In this document: positions 47,476 through 56,912 of the stretch, piece by piece
Numbering within the stretch: position 1 is the stretch's first letter
How the letters are laid out: each line of letters starts with the position of its first letter
Notes under the pieces: generated by a model
Told to the model about the DNA's origin: nothing
Database searches by the model: none
What the model saw: only the letters and a program-made list of their open reading frames with translations
NCBI RefSeq assembly: GCF_000190415.1
Contig: NZ_AEWF01000004.1
Span: 124,001 to 188,000, forward strand
Source of the DNA: Candidatus Odyssella thessalonicensis L13
GTDB taxonomy: Bacteria > Pseudomonadota > Alphaproteobacteria > Paracaedibacterales > Paracaedibacteraceae
Direction of reading: 5' to 3'
DNA length: 64,000 nt
Program-made: the position numbers and the translations under genes

Positions 47476-47716
47476 AGCAGTGAGGTGTTCATTCAGCATA
47501 ACCTTAAGCATACAGCGAAATTGTTAAACCTAAATTAATTAGAAGAATAATCTCACTTGTTGTGAAGCTAAATCTGGAGCGTTTATTTGATTTTTACCGG
47601 AGGTTCGCTTGAAAAGATTTTGCTTCTTTCCCCACAAAGCCTCGCCAACCCCCACTTAGGGATTGGCAATGTAAGCGACTCCTTTCTTTAGAGGAATCCT
47701 TCTTTATGTTGGCTTG

Positions 47717-48808
47717 TTAAGCGGAAAGATTGCCCGCCTTATGAGTAAGAGCTGTATCTTGCCCTCCCTCGATAGTTTGACTGTGAGCAGGTTTAAAACA
47801 ATGGACATAATTTTCAATCACAATGCCTGGCATTGAGACACTGCCCCCACTCAAGTAATTGATAAAGGGTGGCATCTCCAGTTTCTCTTTACTTTCACCA
47901 TAGGTTGGTTCCTGAGGGAAAGCAGGAATTATTAGCGGTTTATTATTGCCACCCTTGTCGTCATTTGAAGAAGAAAGTTGACGTTTTTTGGACTTAGTGG
48001 CTTTTGGTTTTGATTTAGATACTTTTAATTTAGCTAAGCTAAAATTGGGTGTCATCAAAATGCTAGTCGTCGCCTCATCGCCTTGTCCTACATTTATTTT
48101 AAAACCGGGGGTTATTAGAGTGTGGATTTTAAGGTTGCCGCCTCGGGAAACATCTGCTTTAAAATTATCACTTTTAACCCGTTCGGCATTAATCTGTCCG
48201 GAAGGGGGGATCTGTAATAACAGTGAACCTTCAATATCGTCAACTATGTTTATGGTTGCCAGGCCAGGAGTTAGCTTATAGGCGGAAATTGTTCTCGGAT
48301 AAGCTAGCGTGATTACCGCGCCTGACAGGTCATAGCCAGCATACTTCAAGTGTATAGATCTACGACGGTCAGCGCGGGTAGGATGAGTGTCAGAAGTGGT
48401 CAGAGCTTTCAAGCGGGTATTTTCATCAAGATCGGTTTGTTCAAAGACCGCCTTTTGTTTAAATTTCTTGCCAAGATATATCCTGCCCTCATTTATAAGA
48501 TAATGCTCTGTAAAGCTAAGACGCAAGTGTCCTTTCTTATTAGAAATCTTTACCTTCTTAGCGACTTCAGGTGGAATTCCCCGATAACTAATTGCCAATA
48601 CCGGCTTCTTGCTATGGCTACCCTCATTTCTTTGCAAGTTAACCTGTCCGACCAGACCATTAATCTCAAGACTTGTTACCTCTTCAAACTTTTGCCCTTG
48701 AGTACAATCTTTTAAACGGGTTGGACTTTTATGAGGAATATCTAAACTTTGAAGCGAGGTCGTCAAAGCCAAAGAACTTAAAATGCTGACTCGTAAAATT
48801 AGATACAT
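47717..48808 (-). CDS. Exported adhesin-like protein with Lys-rich motif (363 aa)
   Basis: A signal peptide (about 1-20) precedes a beta-rich domain (45-260) of short alternating strands: VTSLEINGLVGQVNLQRN, VLAISYRGIPPEVAKKV and HLRLSFTEHY. This arrangement resembles the opening of the 512-aa protein at 12289 and the head-GIN/DUF2807 type. Residues 265-277 are a basic cluster with KSKPK and KSKKRQ. A Gly/Pro-rich tail follows. The family call is by pattern only. AAAGG lies upstream of the ATG. It is placed after the ankyrin gene, same strand, with about 240 bases between them. Confidence 0.65.
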   Translation of the reverse strand: MYLILRVSILSSLALTTSLQSLDIPHKSPTRLKDCTQGQKFEEVTSLEINGLVGQVNLQRNEGSHSKKPVLAISYRGIPPEVAKKVKISNKKGHLRLSFTEHYLINEGRIYLGKKFKQKAVFEQTDLDENTRLKALTTSDTHPTRADRRRSIHLKYAGYDLSGAVITLAYPRTISAYKLTPGLATINIVDDIEGSLLLQIPPSGQINAERVKSDNFKADVSRGGNLKIHTLITPGFKINVGQGDEATTSILMTPNFSLAKLKVSKSKPKATKSKKRQLSSSNDDKGGNNKPLIIPAFPQEPTYGESKEKLEMPPFINYLSGGSVSMPGIVIENYVHCFKPAHSQTIEGGQDTALTHKAGNLSA

Positions 48809-48969
48809 TTATGCAACCTTTATGCTTAAAATTTGAATTAATTTATCTTTATAGAAAGGAAGGTTGCAAGAGATTTATTGGGGAAGGTTGACGTTAAGGG
48901 GGCTCAAGAGAGCACCAACAAAGGATGCCGCTCCCCCTGGAAGAGGATAGCTTTTAAGGCTATTAATAA

Positions 48970-49001
48970 TAGCCCCTTAAATCTGGCGATTTAGGGGGCT
49001 A
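48970..49001. repeat. Long imperfect inverted repeat after the ELM1-like gene
   Basis: TAGCCCCTTAAATC (48970-48983) pairs with GATTTAGGGGGCTA (48988-49001) over 14 positions with one G-U pair and a 4-base loop. It lies about 65 bases beyond the minus-strand stop at 49068. Neither strand shows a clear U run, so it may be a dispersed palindromic element or a transcript-end structure. Confidence 0.4.
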
Positions 49002-49067
49002 AGGGGGGATTTCTAATCTTGGGCCTTACTCTTCATACTGATAAAGAGCCAACCAAAAGACAAAGAT

Positions 49068-50234
49068 TTATAGTAACATTTTAATAACTTCATCCGCAAT
49101 CACTTGGGCAGCGGTTTTATTGAGGACTGAGGTCCCCGAGGCACTCGGAATTTCATTAAAATCTGTATCTAGAAGTTTAATCCGACCATGTTGCTGTTCC
49201 ATTTTTACATGGGCCATATGGTTTTCATTCATGCTATCGGCGGGATAGACATAAACTTGACCTTTTTCTAAGTTATCAACGCTTTCAGAGACCATGGAGG
49301 TCGACTCGCCGGGAACAAATAATGCCCCTTGCGTATGCAGGACAGCACCATAGATCGCTTTGCTCATGCTGGGTTGCTTGAAGATAAAGCTGTAGAACTT
49401 ATATTGGTCAGCAGGGAGTTCGGCGGCTAAAACGGCAGTGAAGGCGGCCGAGACTTCATTGGGCTCTGTTGCCAGTGTATGAAAGTTCTCAATAATTGTC
49501 TGAGTGCCGGGATCGTATTTACCGGTGCGGGGCCCATCTGTTGCCAGAACAACAGCGTTCTCTGCCTTAGCTAGTTGCGCAATTTTACGAGCTAAGCGTT
49601 GCGCTTCAGCAACGGAATAAAACCGAATGTTACCACTAGCGTCCGGGGCATCGCCGCCTAAGATAACGCCGATGTACTTTTTATAATTTTTGAGTGGCAG
49701 CAGCTGATTCTGATACTTCTGGTAATCTGCTTCGATTTGGGCTTTCGTAAGGTTATGTGCTACGCCAATTGTTTGAATGAGCTTCTTAGGGTTTTCAGCC
49801 ACGAATGTGGGAGAAACAGCATGCGCCGGTAAAGCAATCAAATCGGCATACTCTTTGTCACTCGCTATCTTATCAGTTAATTGATGCGAAGAAAGGACAC
49901 AGCGAACAAACGGTTCATTTATTTCGGTCTTGATTTCTTTAAAAGCATCAATTCCATAGTCTCCGACCGATATGACCACCACTTTATCACGAGGATGCTT
50001 TTTGTGGATTTCTTTAATGATCATAATTAATTTGTCTAGTTCCTTAATATTAAATTCTTGAAAGATTGTGGTGTTAGGGACTACTTGTTTGAGCGCACTT
50101 TGAATGCCGAGTATTTGGTTATGGTCTCCCACAGCTTCCGGGTTGGTGAGTGTAAATACTTGGGGAGCCGCTTTAGCAAGCATCGGGAAAAATAACAGGG
50201 TGAATACCCAAAATTTTTTAAAGAAATTCTTCAT
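49068..50234 (-). CDS. ELM1-like (DUF1022) protein with signal peptide
   Basis: This 388-residue protein matches the ELM1-like family: GDHNQILGIQSAL near the N-terminus, VILGGDAPDASGNIRFYS in the middle, ATDGPRTGKYDPGT, and GALFVPGESTSMVSE near the C-terminal third. The family has a GT-B-like fold and includes plant mitochondrial fission protein ELM1; its bacterial role is unsettled. Unusually, this copy starts with a convincing signal peptide (KNFFKKFWVFTLLFFPMLAKA), so it should be periplasmic or exported instead of cytoplasmic. The gene stands alone. Confidence 0.8.
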   Translation of the reverse strand: MKNFFKKFWVFTLLFFPMLAKAAPQVFTLTNPEAVGDHNQILGIQSALKQVVPNTTIFQEFNIKELDKLIMIIKEIHKKHPRDKVVVISVGDYGIDAFKEIKTEINEPFVRCVLSSHQLTDKIASDKEYADLIALPAHAVSPTFVAENPKKLIQTIGVAHNLTKAQIEADYQKYQNQLLPLKNYKKYIGVILGGDAPDASGNIRFYSVAEAQRLARKIAQLAKAENAVVLATDGPRTGKYDPGTQTIIENFHTLATEPNEVSAAFTAVLAAELPADQYKFYSFIFKQPSMSKAIYGAVLHTQGALFVPGESTSMVSESVDNLEKGQVYVYPADSMNENHMAHVKMEQQHGRIKLLDTDFNEIPSASGTSVLNKTAAQVIADEVIKMLL

Positions 50235-50413
50235 TTTGCTCTCTTCCTAAATTATACAAAATAATGTTGATAGCATATCAAGCTAAGCTCAGATGTGTAT
50301 AATAGCTAAGCTGGGGTGCTTGGATAAACGTTATATTGTGAAGAATATTCGCTCTTTTAGTTAGTTTGTGCTCTCTTTTACCCCAATAAATAAATTAGCA
50401 ATATCAGTTTAGA

Positions 50414-50449
50414 GGAAAGAAAGAGCGTCAGGCATTTGCCCACCCGACG
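50414..50449 (-). terminator. Probable terminator after the broken GTPase gene
   Basis: On the minus strand a CGTC...GACG stem (50426-50449) with an inner GGCA-AA-TGCC hairpin is followed by CTCTTTCTTTCC, a U-rich tail. It lies about 40 bases after the stop codon at 50489. Confidence 0.45.
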
Positions 50450-50488
50450 TGTCAGCTCCAGTTAGAATAGAAAGATGCCTTATTATGG

Positions 50489-52917
50489 CTAATCAATATC
50501 CCTAACAAATTGATTGGATAAAGAATTCTTAGCTTCTTGATGATAAGAATTATAGGTTGCAAGAATGCTAGCTTTATCTATAGGCTTTCGGGGGACTGGA
50601 AGGTCCTGGCCATCAGTATTTAATCCTGAACCGTCACAGCCGTCCGCAGCCTTACCTCTGTCCTCTTGATAGCCTGGCAATACCTGCCAGCGATCTTCAG
50701 CGGCTACTGTGCGAGTGTGGGTCTCAATGACTGGCAGATCGGGTAAAGCGAAAGTTTCTGTTCTATAGGTTATCGGATTAAAAGCAACGTCAAGGGCATC
50801 AATCGACTTTATAAGCAAGCCTGGCCAAGGAACAAACCACAACCAGCCTGGGGTTTGCATGGTGCGCTCCACAGGGACCCTTCTTTCTCCTGTGCGCCCG
50901 GTGATCATTTGAACTTCCTGAAATTTCTCTTCTTGGCTGCGGTTGGTAATGAGTGTTCCTTGACAATGCTTACCATGGCGACCGCCTGTACCTCCTATGC
51001 CGCCTATGCCATGGGCTCCGAGGGGACCATCAGCTGCAACAAGCTGCCACTCGCGGTTGCCGTCAATAATAACTTCTCCCTTAAATCCGCCTTGGCCACC
51101 ATGGCCGCCTCGGCCACCATTGCCGCCGGCTTGCCCATCTGTACCTCGGTCATGGTAATAATACATATTCCCCTGTTTTGTCTTTAATCTTAGATCCCCG
51201 TTGCTGCCATCTTTACCGCAGCTGCCATCAGTACCATGGCCGCCTTTCCCTCCGGGACCGCCATTTGTCTGAATAGTAAGTCCAGGGGTATTATGGAAGA
51301 TTCTGCCTTTCCCGTAGAAATTTCCACCGTTTTTCCCAGGTTTACCAGGTTGGCCATCTCGACCAAAGCCTGTCCCGTCACTACCGTCCGCGCCTGCCCC
51401 TCCACTCAAATTAACAAGCCTTCTATCTAGGATCTTCCAAGAGGGAGCGATAATATGGAGTGATACGCCTGGATAACTAATGTTGGTATCAAAAAAGAGA
51501 GTATGATGTGCCAAAACTTTAATGCAGAGATCAGGTATACTGCCGATGAGTCGCAGTCCCTTCTCAGCCAAATCACTTAGTCCTAACACATACCCATTTA
51601 TTAAAAGCTCGCCATTGACGAGTTTGCTATCAACCTGGATTAGCTGCTTTACCTTTTCAAGGAGAACATTATCTCCAACATCTTCTTAAGAGAAGAGGAA
51701 TGAGAAAAAGCTTCAAGCTCTGTGGTGAAGATTTTATTTAGCTCTGATTTAAAGTCTTGGTCGCTTATGCCCTCAAGATTGCGCAGGCTATCTTTAAAGA
51801 CAGCTAAAGAATCATGGACGTGCTTTAACTTTAACCGTAAGTCCGTTACAGGGCTTTGATGATTATCAATTAGCTGATGACAATAATCCACGACAGATTG
51901 GCAAATATCATTGCTGACAAAATTGCAAATCCGCTCATTAAGAACGCGGACATAGCGGGAGAGCAGAAGTTTTGCCGCTGAGGAGAGTGCTATATTAACT
52001 TTAGGCACAACCATAGCCTCAGTAGCTAAGATTGTCTCCAGAATATTAGCCCTTGCTTCTGGAGAGTATTGTCCCGCCTGGCTGGGAGCAGGCATACCTA
52101 CCTTTCTTTCCTTTTGCACCAAGATATTTAAAAGATCTTTAACCTGGCCTTGGTGGAATTCATGCGTATTATCAGCTTCTAATTCCCAATTTATATTTTC
52201 TATAAGTTCTTGTAGCTCATAATATCTTTGTTTAGTAACCACGAGAGAAAGGGAAGTTAATTGCGACTCAGGTTTACTTGGCTCAGCCAGAACGTCAGTC
52301 ACCCTTTTTAAGAGATGAAGGAAGGCTGTTGCTCGTCCTTCTTCAATGTTAGCTTCATTCTCAGTAGTAACCATCACAAGTTTGGTCGGAGCTGAGCTTT
52401 TAAAAAGTTGGTAAATCGCACAAGCATTGATAATTTCTCTTTCAGGGCCGGCAGGGTCACCAAAACCCGGGCAATCCCAGAAAACCATATTGGTTGTCGG
52501 TTCATGCCAAGAAACGGGGAGTGCTGTGCCTGCTCTCACGCTGTGGCCAATATGGAAACCTGGTAAAAGCTCCTCGGCTGCCACTTCTAATCGGTATCTT
52601 TTAGAGTGAGAAATTTGCTGTGCTAGAAGGTTTTTCCCCGCCAATAAATGAATAAGAGTCGTTTTGCCAGAGCCGGTGTTGCCGATCACGATGATCCGCG
52701 GTGCTGTCATTTCATAATGGGGATTTTCCTCTATTGTAGCCAGGGCCTTTTGAATTGCCGTATGCAAATTCTCTATTTTAACAGCAGAGGTTTCGGAGGT
52801 GCCTGGGGTTTGAAAGTTTGTGCTGCTCTTCACTTCTTCTGAATGCATCATACCCCAGGAAAAGGAGATTGATTGATAAAGCAAAGAGATAAGCAATAGT
52901 AATCTTCTATATTTCAT
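50489..52917 (-). pseudogene. Broken paralogue of the secreted GTPase / glycine-rich protein
   Basis: Two minus-strand frames (52917-51649, 422 residues; 51589-50489, 366 residues from a GTG) together cover the intact 820-residue neighbour. The first has a signal peptide, P-loop GNTGSGKTT, FWDCPGFGDPAG and VTKQR. It stops after KKMLEIMFSLKR. The second frame is open upstream of its GTG and reads EKVKQLIQVDSKLVNGEL there, aligning with KKISELIQVKSNSANGQL of the neighbour. About 20-25 residues present in the neighbour between these points are missing. A short out-of-frame deletion near 51650 therefore split the gene. The second half holds the glycine-rich domain and has no export signal of its own. 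The N-terminal GTPase half could still be made. Confidence 0.75.
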
Positions 52918-53238
52918 GGCTTCTTCTTTCTCTTTTTGGTGTAAACAAAAATTTTAAATATAAGTTAGTAATTTTTGTTCCGAATTATAAGCGTTATTAT
53001 TTCAATAAATTTACGCCAATAGATTAACTCTCTCTTGTCTCAAGCAGGTATTTGAATTCATACGATTAATTTTAAGAGAGTATCGATGGTTTTCTGTCGT
53101 GATGATTAGGGGAAGAATAGGGGCTAGATTCCTATTGATAAAAAACAAAGAATCTAGCCCTAGAAGATTACTCTTATGAAAAAAATAAGCGCATGATTAA
53201 TGCGCTTGACTTTGCTCCTTATGCGTAATGCAGGGTAA
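52918..53238. other. Intergenic region between the two GTPase genes
   Basis: These 321 bases contain no coding sequence. They hold a strong terminator (53179-53207) and a second inverted repeat, GGGCTAGATTC (53121-53131) with GAATCTAGCCC (53150-53160), 11 bp with an 18-base A-rich loop. The latter could be a backup terminator or an operator-like site for the downstream broken gene. Confidence 0.5.
53179..53207 (-). terminator. Strong Rho-independent terminator of the intact GTPase gene
   Basis: On the minus strand AAGCGCAT and ATGCGCTT (53187-53194 and 53200-53207) form a perfect 8-bp stem with a 5-base loop. One A and then seven U residues follow. It starts 31 bases after the stop codon. 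Confidence 0.82.
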
Positions 53239-55701
53239 TTAGTTAATCTCCTTGACGAATTCATATATTGAAGAATTCTTGGCCGCTTGATGATAAGAAT
53301 TATAGGTTGCAAGGGTGCTAACTTTATTTATAGGCTTGCGGGCGCTTGGAAGGGGCTGGCCTTCAGTGTTTAATCCTGAGCCTGTAAAGCCATCTGGAGC
53401 TTTACCTCTGTCCCCTTGATAGCCTGGCTGCACTTGCCAGAGATCTTCGGCTGCTACAGTGCGGGTTCCTGTGTCAATTACAGGAAGATCCGGGAGGTCC
53501 ACGGTTACTTGGCGGGTATAGTATTTATCCTCAAAGAGCTCAGCAACTTTAGCTACTTGCCCAAATGGCCAGAACCATACCCATGTTGGTAGCTTCTCCC
53601 TTTCTACTAACTCTTCTCGGACTTCTGTACGGCCGGTAATCATGCGCACCGTTTGAAATTCTTCCTCTTTAACGCGATCCGTGACAAGGGTCCCTTGACA
53701 GTGGCGGCCATGGCGACCGCCTATGCCCCCTTTGCCGCCTTTTCCATGGGCTCCCATAAGACCATCAGCGGCTACAAGCTGCCATTCACTATTGCCCTCA
53801 ATAGTAACGTCACCTTTAAATCCGCCTCGGCCCCCATGGCCGCCGCGACCACCGTTACCGCCAGCTTGCCCGTCCGTGCCCCGATCATGGAAATAATGGA
53901 TATTGCCTACGGATTTAGTTTTCGATGCGGGATTCCCATCTTTGCCATCTTTACCTGGGGTGCCATCCCTACCATGGCCGCCGCCACCACCGCTGCCACC
54001 GTTGCTCTTAATCGTAAGCTTACCAAGGCTAAAGAAAATTCTTCCTTTTCCATAGAAGTTTCCGCCGTCTTCCCCTGCTTGGCCAGGTTGTCCATCTTGG
54101 CCCAAACCTAAGGCGTCGCTGCCGTTGGCACCTGGTAGGCCGCTGAGATCAATCAATTTGTTATTAAAGGTTTTCCAAATTGGAGCAATAATGTTAAAGG
54201 AAAGGCCGGGATAACGGCCATCCTTATCAATAATGAAAGTATTGAGTGCCATAATATCGACTTGCTTGATACTGGACAGATCAAAGCTGCCAAGATCACT
54301 CATACCGATCACAACTCCACTAATTCTAAGTTGCCCGTTCGCAGAATTACTCTTTACCTGAATAAGCTCGGAGATCTTTTTATAAATGGAATCGTGTTTT
54401 AATACCCAAGGGTCCACATTATACTCAATAGTTTTATCGATTTTCTTTAAAAAAGACAGCATTTCAATCATCTTTCTTAAAGCCATAGCTGGAAAAAGGC
54501 TTTCTAGTTTTGTGGCAAAGAGATTATCCAGTTCCACTTTAAGGTTATCTTCTTCAACCGTTTTAAGCTTTGCTAGCCCATCTTTAAAATTAGACAAAGC
54601 GAGAGCAGTACGTTCGAGAGCTAATCGTAAATTACTTACCGTTCCTTGATGGTTGTCAATTTGCTGGTGACAATAGTTTATAACAGCGTACGCAATATCG
54701 TTGTCTATAAAATTAATAATACGCTCATTAAGATTGCGCGAATATTCAATAAGGAGAAGCTTTGCCTCCGCGGATAACTCTATGTTAACTGTCGGCGCAA
54801 CGATGGGTAGTGTCGACAAAATCATCTCTACGATACTCTCTCTTGCTTCACAAGTATACGAGCCTGGTTTCGTCGGTATTGGAAGGCTAGCACTTCTTCC
54901 TGAGGGCAGCAATGTCTTTAAAAGAGCACTGATCTGGCTGTGATGCAATTCATGAGTGTTATCATCTTCGAGCGCCCAACTAAGATGTTCTATAAGCTCT
55001 TGCGGTTCATAGTCTCTTTGCTTAGTAATGATAAGGCTTAAGGGTAACAAGGAAGTCTCAGTTGTATCTGCTGGGCTTACTACATCAGTAACCCTTTTCA
55101 AAAGCCGTAAGAAGTTGGTGGCTCGTGCTGTCAAGAAATCGGCCTCCGATTCTGTCGCCACCAGAACAATGCGAGCGGGAACTGAGCTCTTGAAAAGCTG
55201 ATAGATAGCAAAAGCATTAATGATCTCTCTTTCAGGTCCGGCAGGATCGCCAAAGCCTGGACAATCCCAGTAAACAGTATTATGGACTTTGTCATGCCAC
55301 GAAACAGGTAGGCCTGTTCCTGCTCTGATTCCATGACCAATTTGAAAGCCGGGTAAGACATCTTCAGGAGCCACAGTTAACTGATATCTTCTCATATTTG
55401 AGATCTGCTGCGCGATAAGATTTCTCCCAGCTAATAAATGAAGTAACGTCGTTTTGCCAGCGCCCGTATTGCCAATGACAACAACCCGAGGGTCGGCTAT
55501 TTTATAAGCTGGATTTTCCTCTACAGCATCTAATACTTTCTGAATCTCTAGATGTAACGTCTCTAATTTATCAACGGGCGATTGCGTACAGGTCGTGGTA
55601 CAATGAGATCTATCTATCTTCTCGGCCGGCTGTGTTGCCCCTGAAAGAGAAGCTAACTGACAGATTAAAGAAGCAAGTAATATTATTCTCTGAGTCTGCA
55701 T
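53239..55701 (-). CDS. Exported P-loop GTPase with glycine-rich collagen-like domain (820 aa)
   Basis: A signal peptide (hydrophobic 6-20) is followed by a TRAFAC/AIG1-like GTPase domain (about 45-245). It shows G1 GNTGAGKTT (77-85), a possible G2 Thr at 129, G3 DCPG (146-149), and G4-like ITKQRD (225-230) in place of the usual NKxD. A helical region (250-445) may act as a stalk or middle domain. Residues 521-670 are extremely rich in glycine with runs such as GGNGGRGGHGG and DGQPGQAGEDGG, interrupted by short beta strands (LTIKSNGG, DVTIEGN). The C-terminal 150 residues are shared with the broken paralogue and end LATYNSYHQAAKN. A GTPase sent through the Sec pathway has no nucleotide in the periplasm, so action inside a host cell or use of another ligand is likely. 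No named family was recognised for the full architecture. Confidence 0.85.
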   Translation of the reverse strand: MQTQRIILLASLICQLASLSGATQPAEKIDRSHCTTTCTQSPVDKLETLHLEIQKVLDAVEENPAYKIADPRVVVIGNTGAGKTTLLHLLAGRNLIAQQISNMRRYQLTVAPEDVLPGFQIGHGIRAGTGLPVSWHDKVHNTVYWDCPGFGDPAGPEREIINAFAIYQLFKSSVPARIVLVATESEADFLTARATNFLRLLKRVTDVVSPADTTETSLLPLSLIITKQRDYEPQELIEHLSWALEDDNTHELHHSQISALLKTLLPSGRSASLPIPTKPGSYTCEARESIVEMILSTLPIVAPTVNIELSAEAKLLLIEYSRNLNERIINFIDNDIAYAVINYCHQQIDNHQGTVSNLRLALERTALALSNFKDGLAKLKTVEEDNLKVELDNLFATKLESLFPAMALRKMIEMLSFLKKIDKTIEYNVDPWVLKHDSIYKKISELIQVKSNSANGQLRISGVVIGMSDLGSFDLSSIKQVDIMALNTFIIDKDGRYPGLSFNIIAPIWKTFNNKLIDLSGLPGANGSDALGLGQDGQPGQAGEDGGNFYGKGRIFFSLGKLTIKSNGGSGGGGGHGRDGTPGKDGKDGNPASKTKSVGNIHYFHDRGTDGQAGGNGGRGGHGGRGGFKGDVTIEGNSEWQLVAADGLMGAHGKGGKGGIGGRHGRHCQGTLVTDRVKEEEFQTVRMITGRTEVREELVEREKLPTWVWFWPFGQVAKVAELFEDKYYTRQVTVDLPDLPVIDTGTRTVAAEDLWQVQPGYQGDRGKAPDGFTGSGLNTEGQPLPSARKPINKVSTLATYNSYHQAAKNSSIYEFVKEIN

Positions 55702-55930
55702 AAATTCTAATATCCCCCGTATAAGTATAAAATTTTATTTAATTTTTAATGATGTGATGTTAGCATTCGCTTTTTATAAGGTAAATAACTATTTGAGCCT
55801 ACTATTGAGGGGGAGGAGAGCATGGAGAGGGGAGACGTGGCAAAGGCGCGATGCTAAATAATTGTTATTTAACTCAGAGATTATACTAGATTTGTAAAGG
55901 GAACAGCGTTTAAGAATTCACTCAACCAAG

Positions 55931-56722
55931 CTATTGTAAAATCTGACTAAGGTGATACTGAGCACTTCCGCGTGGTAAAGGGCGTTGCTGGTTAGCAGCA
56001 GGGGCCCATCCTGACATTAAGAGAATATCAAGCTCTAAACGACACGGGTTAGGGGGCATAAAGGATTTAGATAGCTCAGCAAAAAACTGCTTACCAGAGA
56101 GTCCTTTAAACCCGGCATACATGCTGTTTGACAAGCCAAGGCTTTTTAATTGCTGGAATAGCGGCCAAGGGTTGTTATCCGTCAATTCAATAATTTCATG
56201 GTCAAGGACTGGAATAGCAAAACCTGCTCTTTGGAGAAGCGCTGCGGCATCATGAAGCGAGATTAAAGGAGCTACACGAGGTGAGCAGCCCCCGCGCGTA
56301 ATGAGTTCAGCTTGTTGGGTGGCTGCACGCAGCTGCCATAAAGAGGTTCCCCCCATGAAGGCTCCCAAAAATAAACCATCGGACTTAAGGCAATAATTGA
56401 TCTGTTTTAAAATCCCGGGCACATCATTGGCATGATGCAAGTCCATATAACTGATGACAAGATCAAAGGTGGAGGCAGGAAATGGTAAGTGTTCTGATAA
56501 AGCTTCGACAGTGCGCCCAAGGGTGACAATACGATGAGGTGGGGTGAGGGGAGAGTACATAAAGTCGCCAATAATAAGGACGGACTGAAAGTCTCGCTTA
56601 ATATAACTTAGGCGCTCATGGAGAAGGGCGTGCAGAGAATGATGGAGGGGATGCTGCGTGTCAAGCTTCAATTGCTTATGGCGAAGAAGTTGCAGCTGAC
56701 GATTAAAAATGGGGTCCATCAC
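55931..56722 (-). CDS. NDUFAF5-like SAM-dependent methyltransferase family protein
   Basis: This 263-residue protein has a class I methyltransferase fold: VLIIGDFMYSP for motif I (weakly conserved glycines), LVISYMDLHHANDVPGIL for motif IV, and LKSDGLFLGAFMGGTSLWQLR. The segment GGCSPRVAPLISLHDAAALLQRAGFAIPVLD is the hallmark of the alphaproteobacterial homologues of NDUFAF5, the complex I assembly factor that hydroxylates an arginine. BioC is more distant. The glycine-poor motif I leaves SAM binding uncertain. The gene is alone, upstream of the RND operon. Confidence 0.82.
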   Translation of the reverse strand: MMDPIFNRQLQLLRHKQLKLDTQHPLHHSLHALLHERLSYIKRDFQSVLIIGDFMYSPLTPPHRIVTLGRTVEALSEHLPFPASTFDLVISYMDLHHANDVPGILKQINYCLKSDGLFLGAFMGGTSLWQLRAATQQAELITRGGCSPRVAPLISLHDAAALLQRAGFAIPVLDHEIIELTDNNPWPLFQQLKSLGLSNSMYAGFKGLSGKQFFAELSKSFMPPNPCRLELDILLMSGWAPAANQQRPLPRGSAQYHLSQILQ

Positions 56723-56912
56723 AAATTAAACCTTGGCTAGAATTTGCTTGCCGACCATCTTAAGAATGGTCTTCCTCCTAAACGGTTGCGCTACGCTTAG
56801 GGAAAGTGCTTCCCCGTCGTATTATAAGAGTACAGCCTTAATCTGTCTAAAAGCAACTCTGGAAAATGTAATCATCAAAACAGGTCACAGCAGGATCAAG
56901 ACTGACTTATTG

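Noticed and set aside
48970-49001. Hairpin considered as a terminator of the ELM1-like gene
   Set aside because: The stem is strong but there is no U run on the minus strand, so it was listed as a repeat only.
51589-51589. GTG as a true start for an independent 366-aa glycine-rich protein
   Set aside because: The frame is open upstream and aligns there with the intact paralogue, so the GTG lies inside an older longer gene.
53653-54111. 152-codon plus-strand frame rich in Ala opposite the glycine-rich domain
   Set aside because: It is the antisense shadow of glycine codons in the GTPase gene; no start signal is present.
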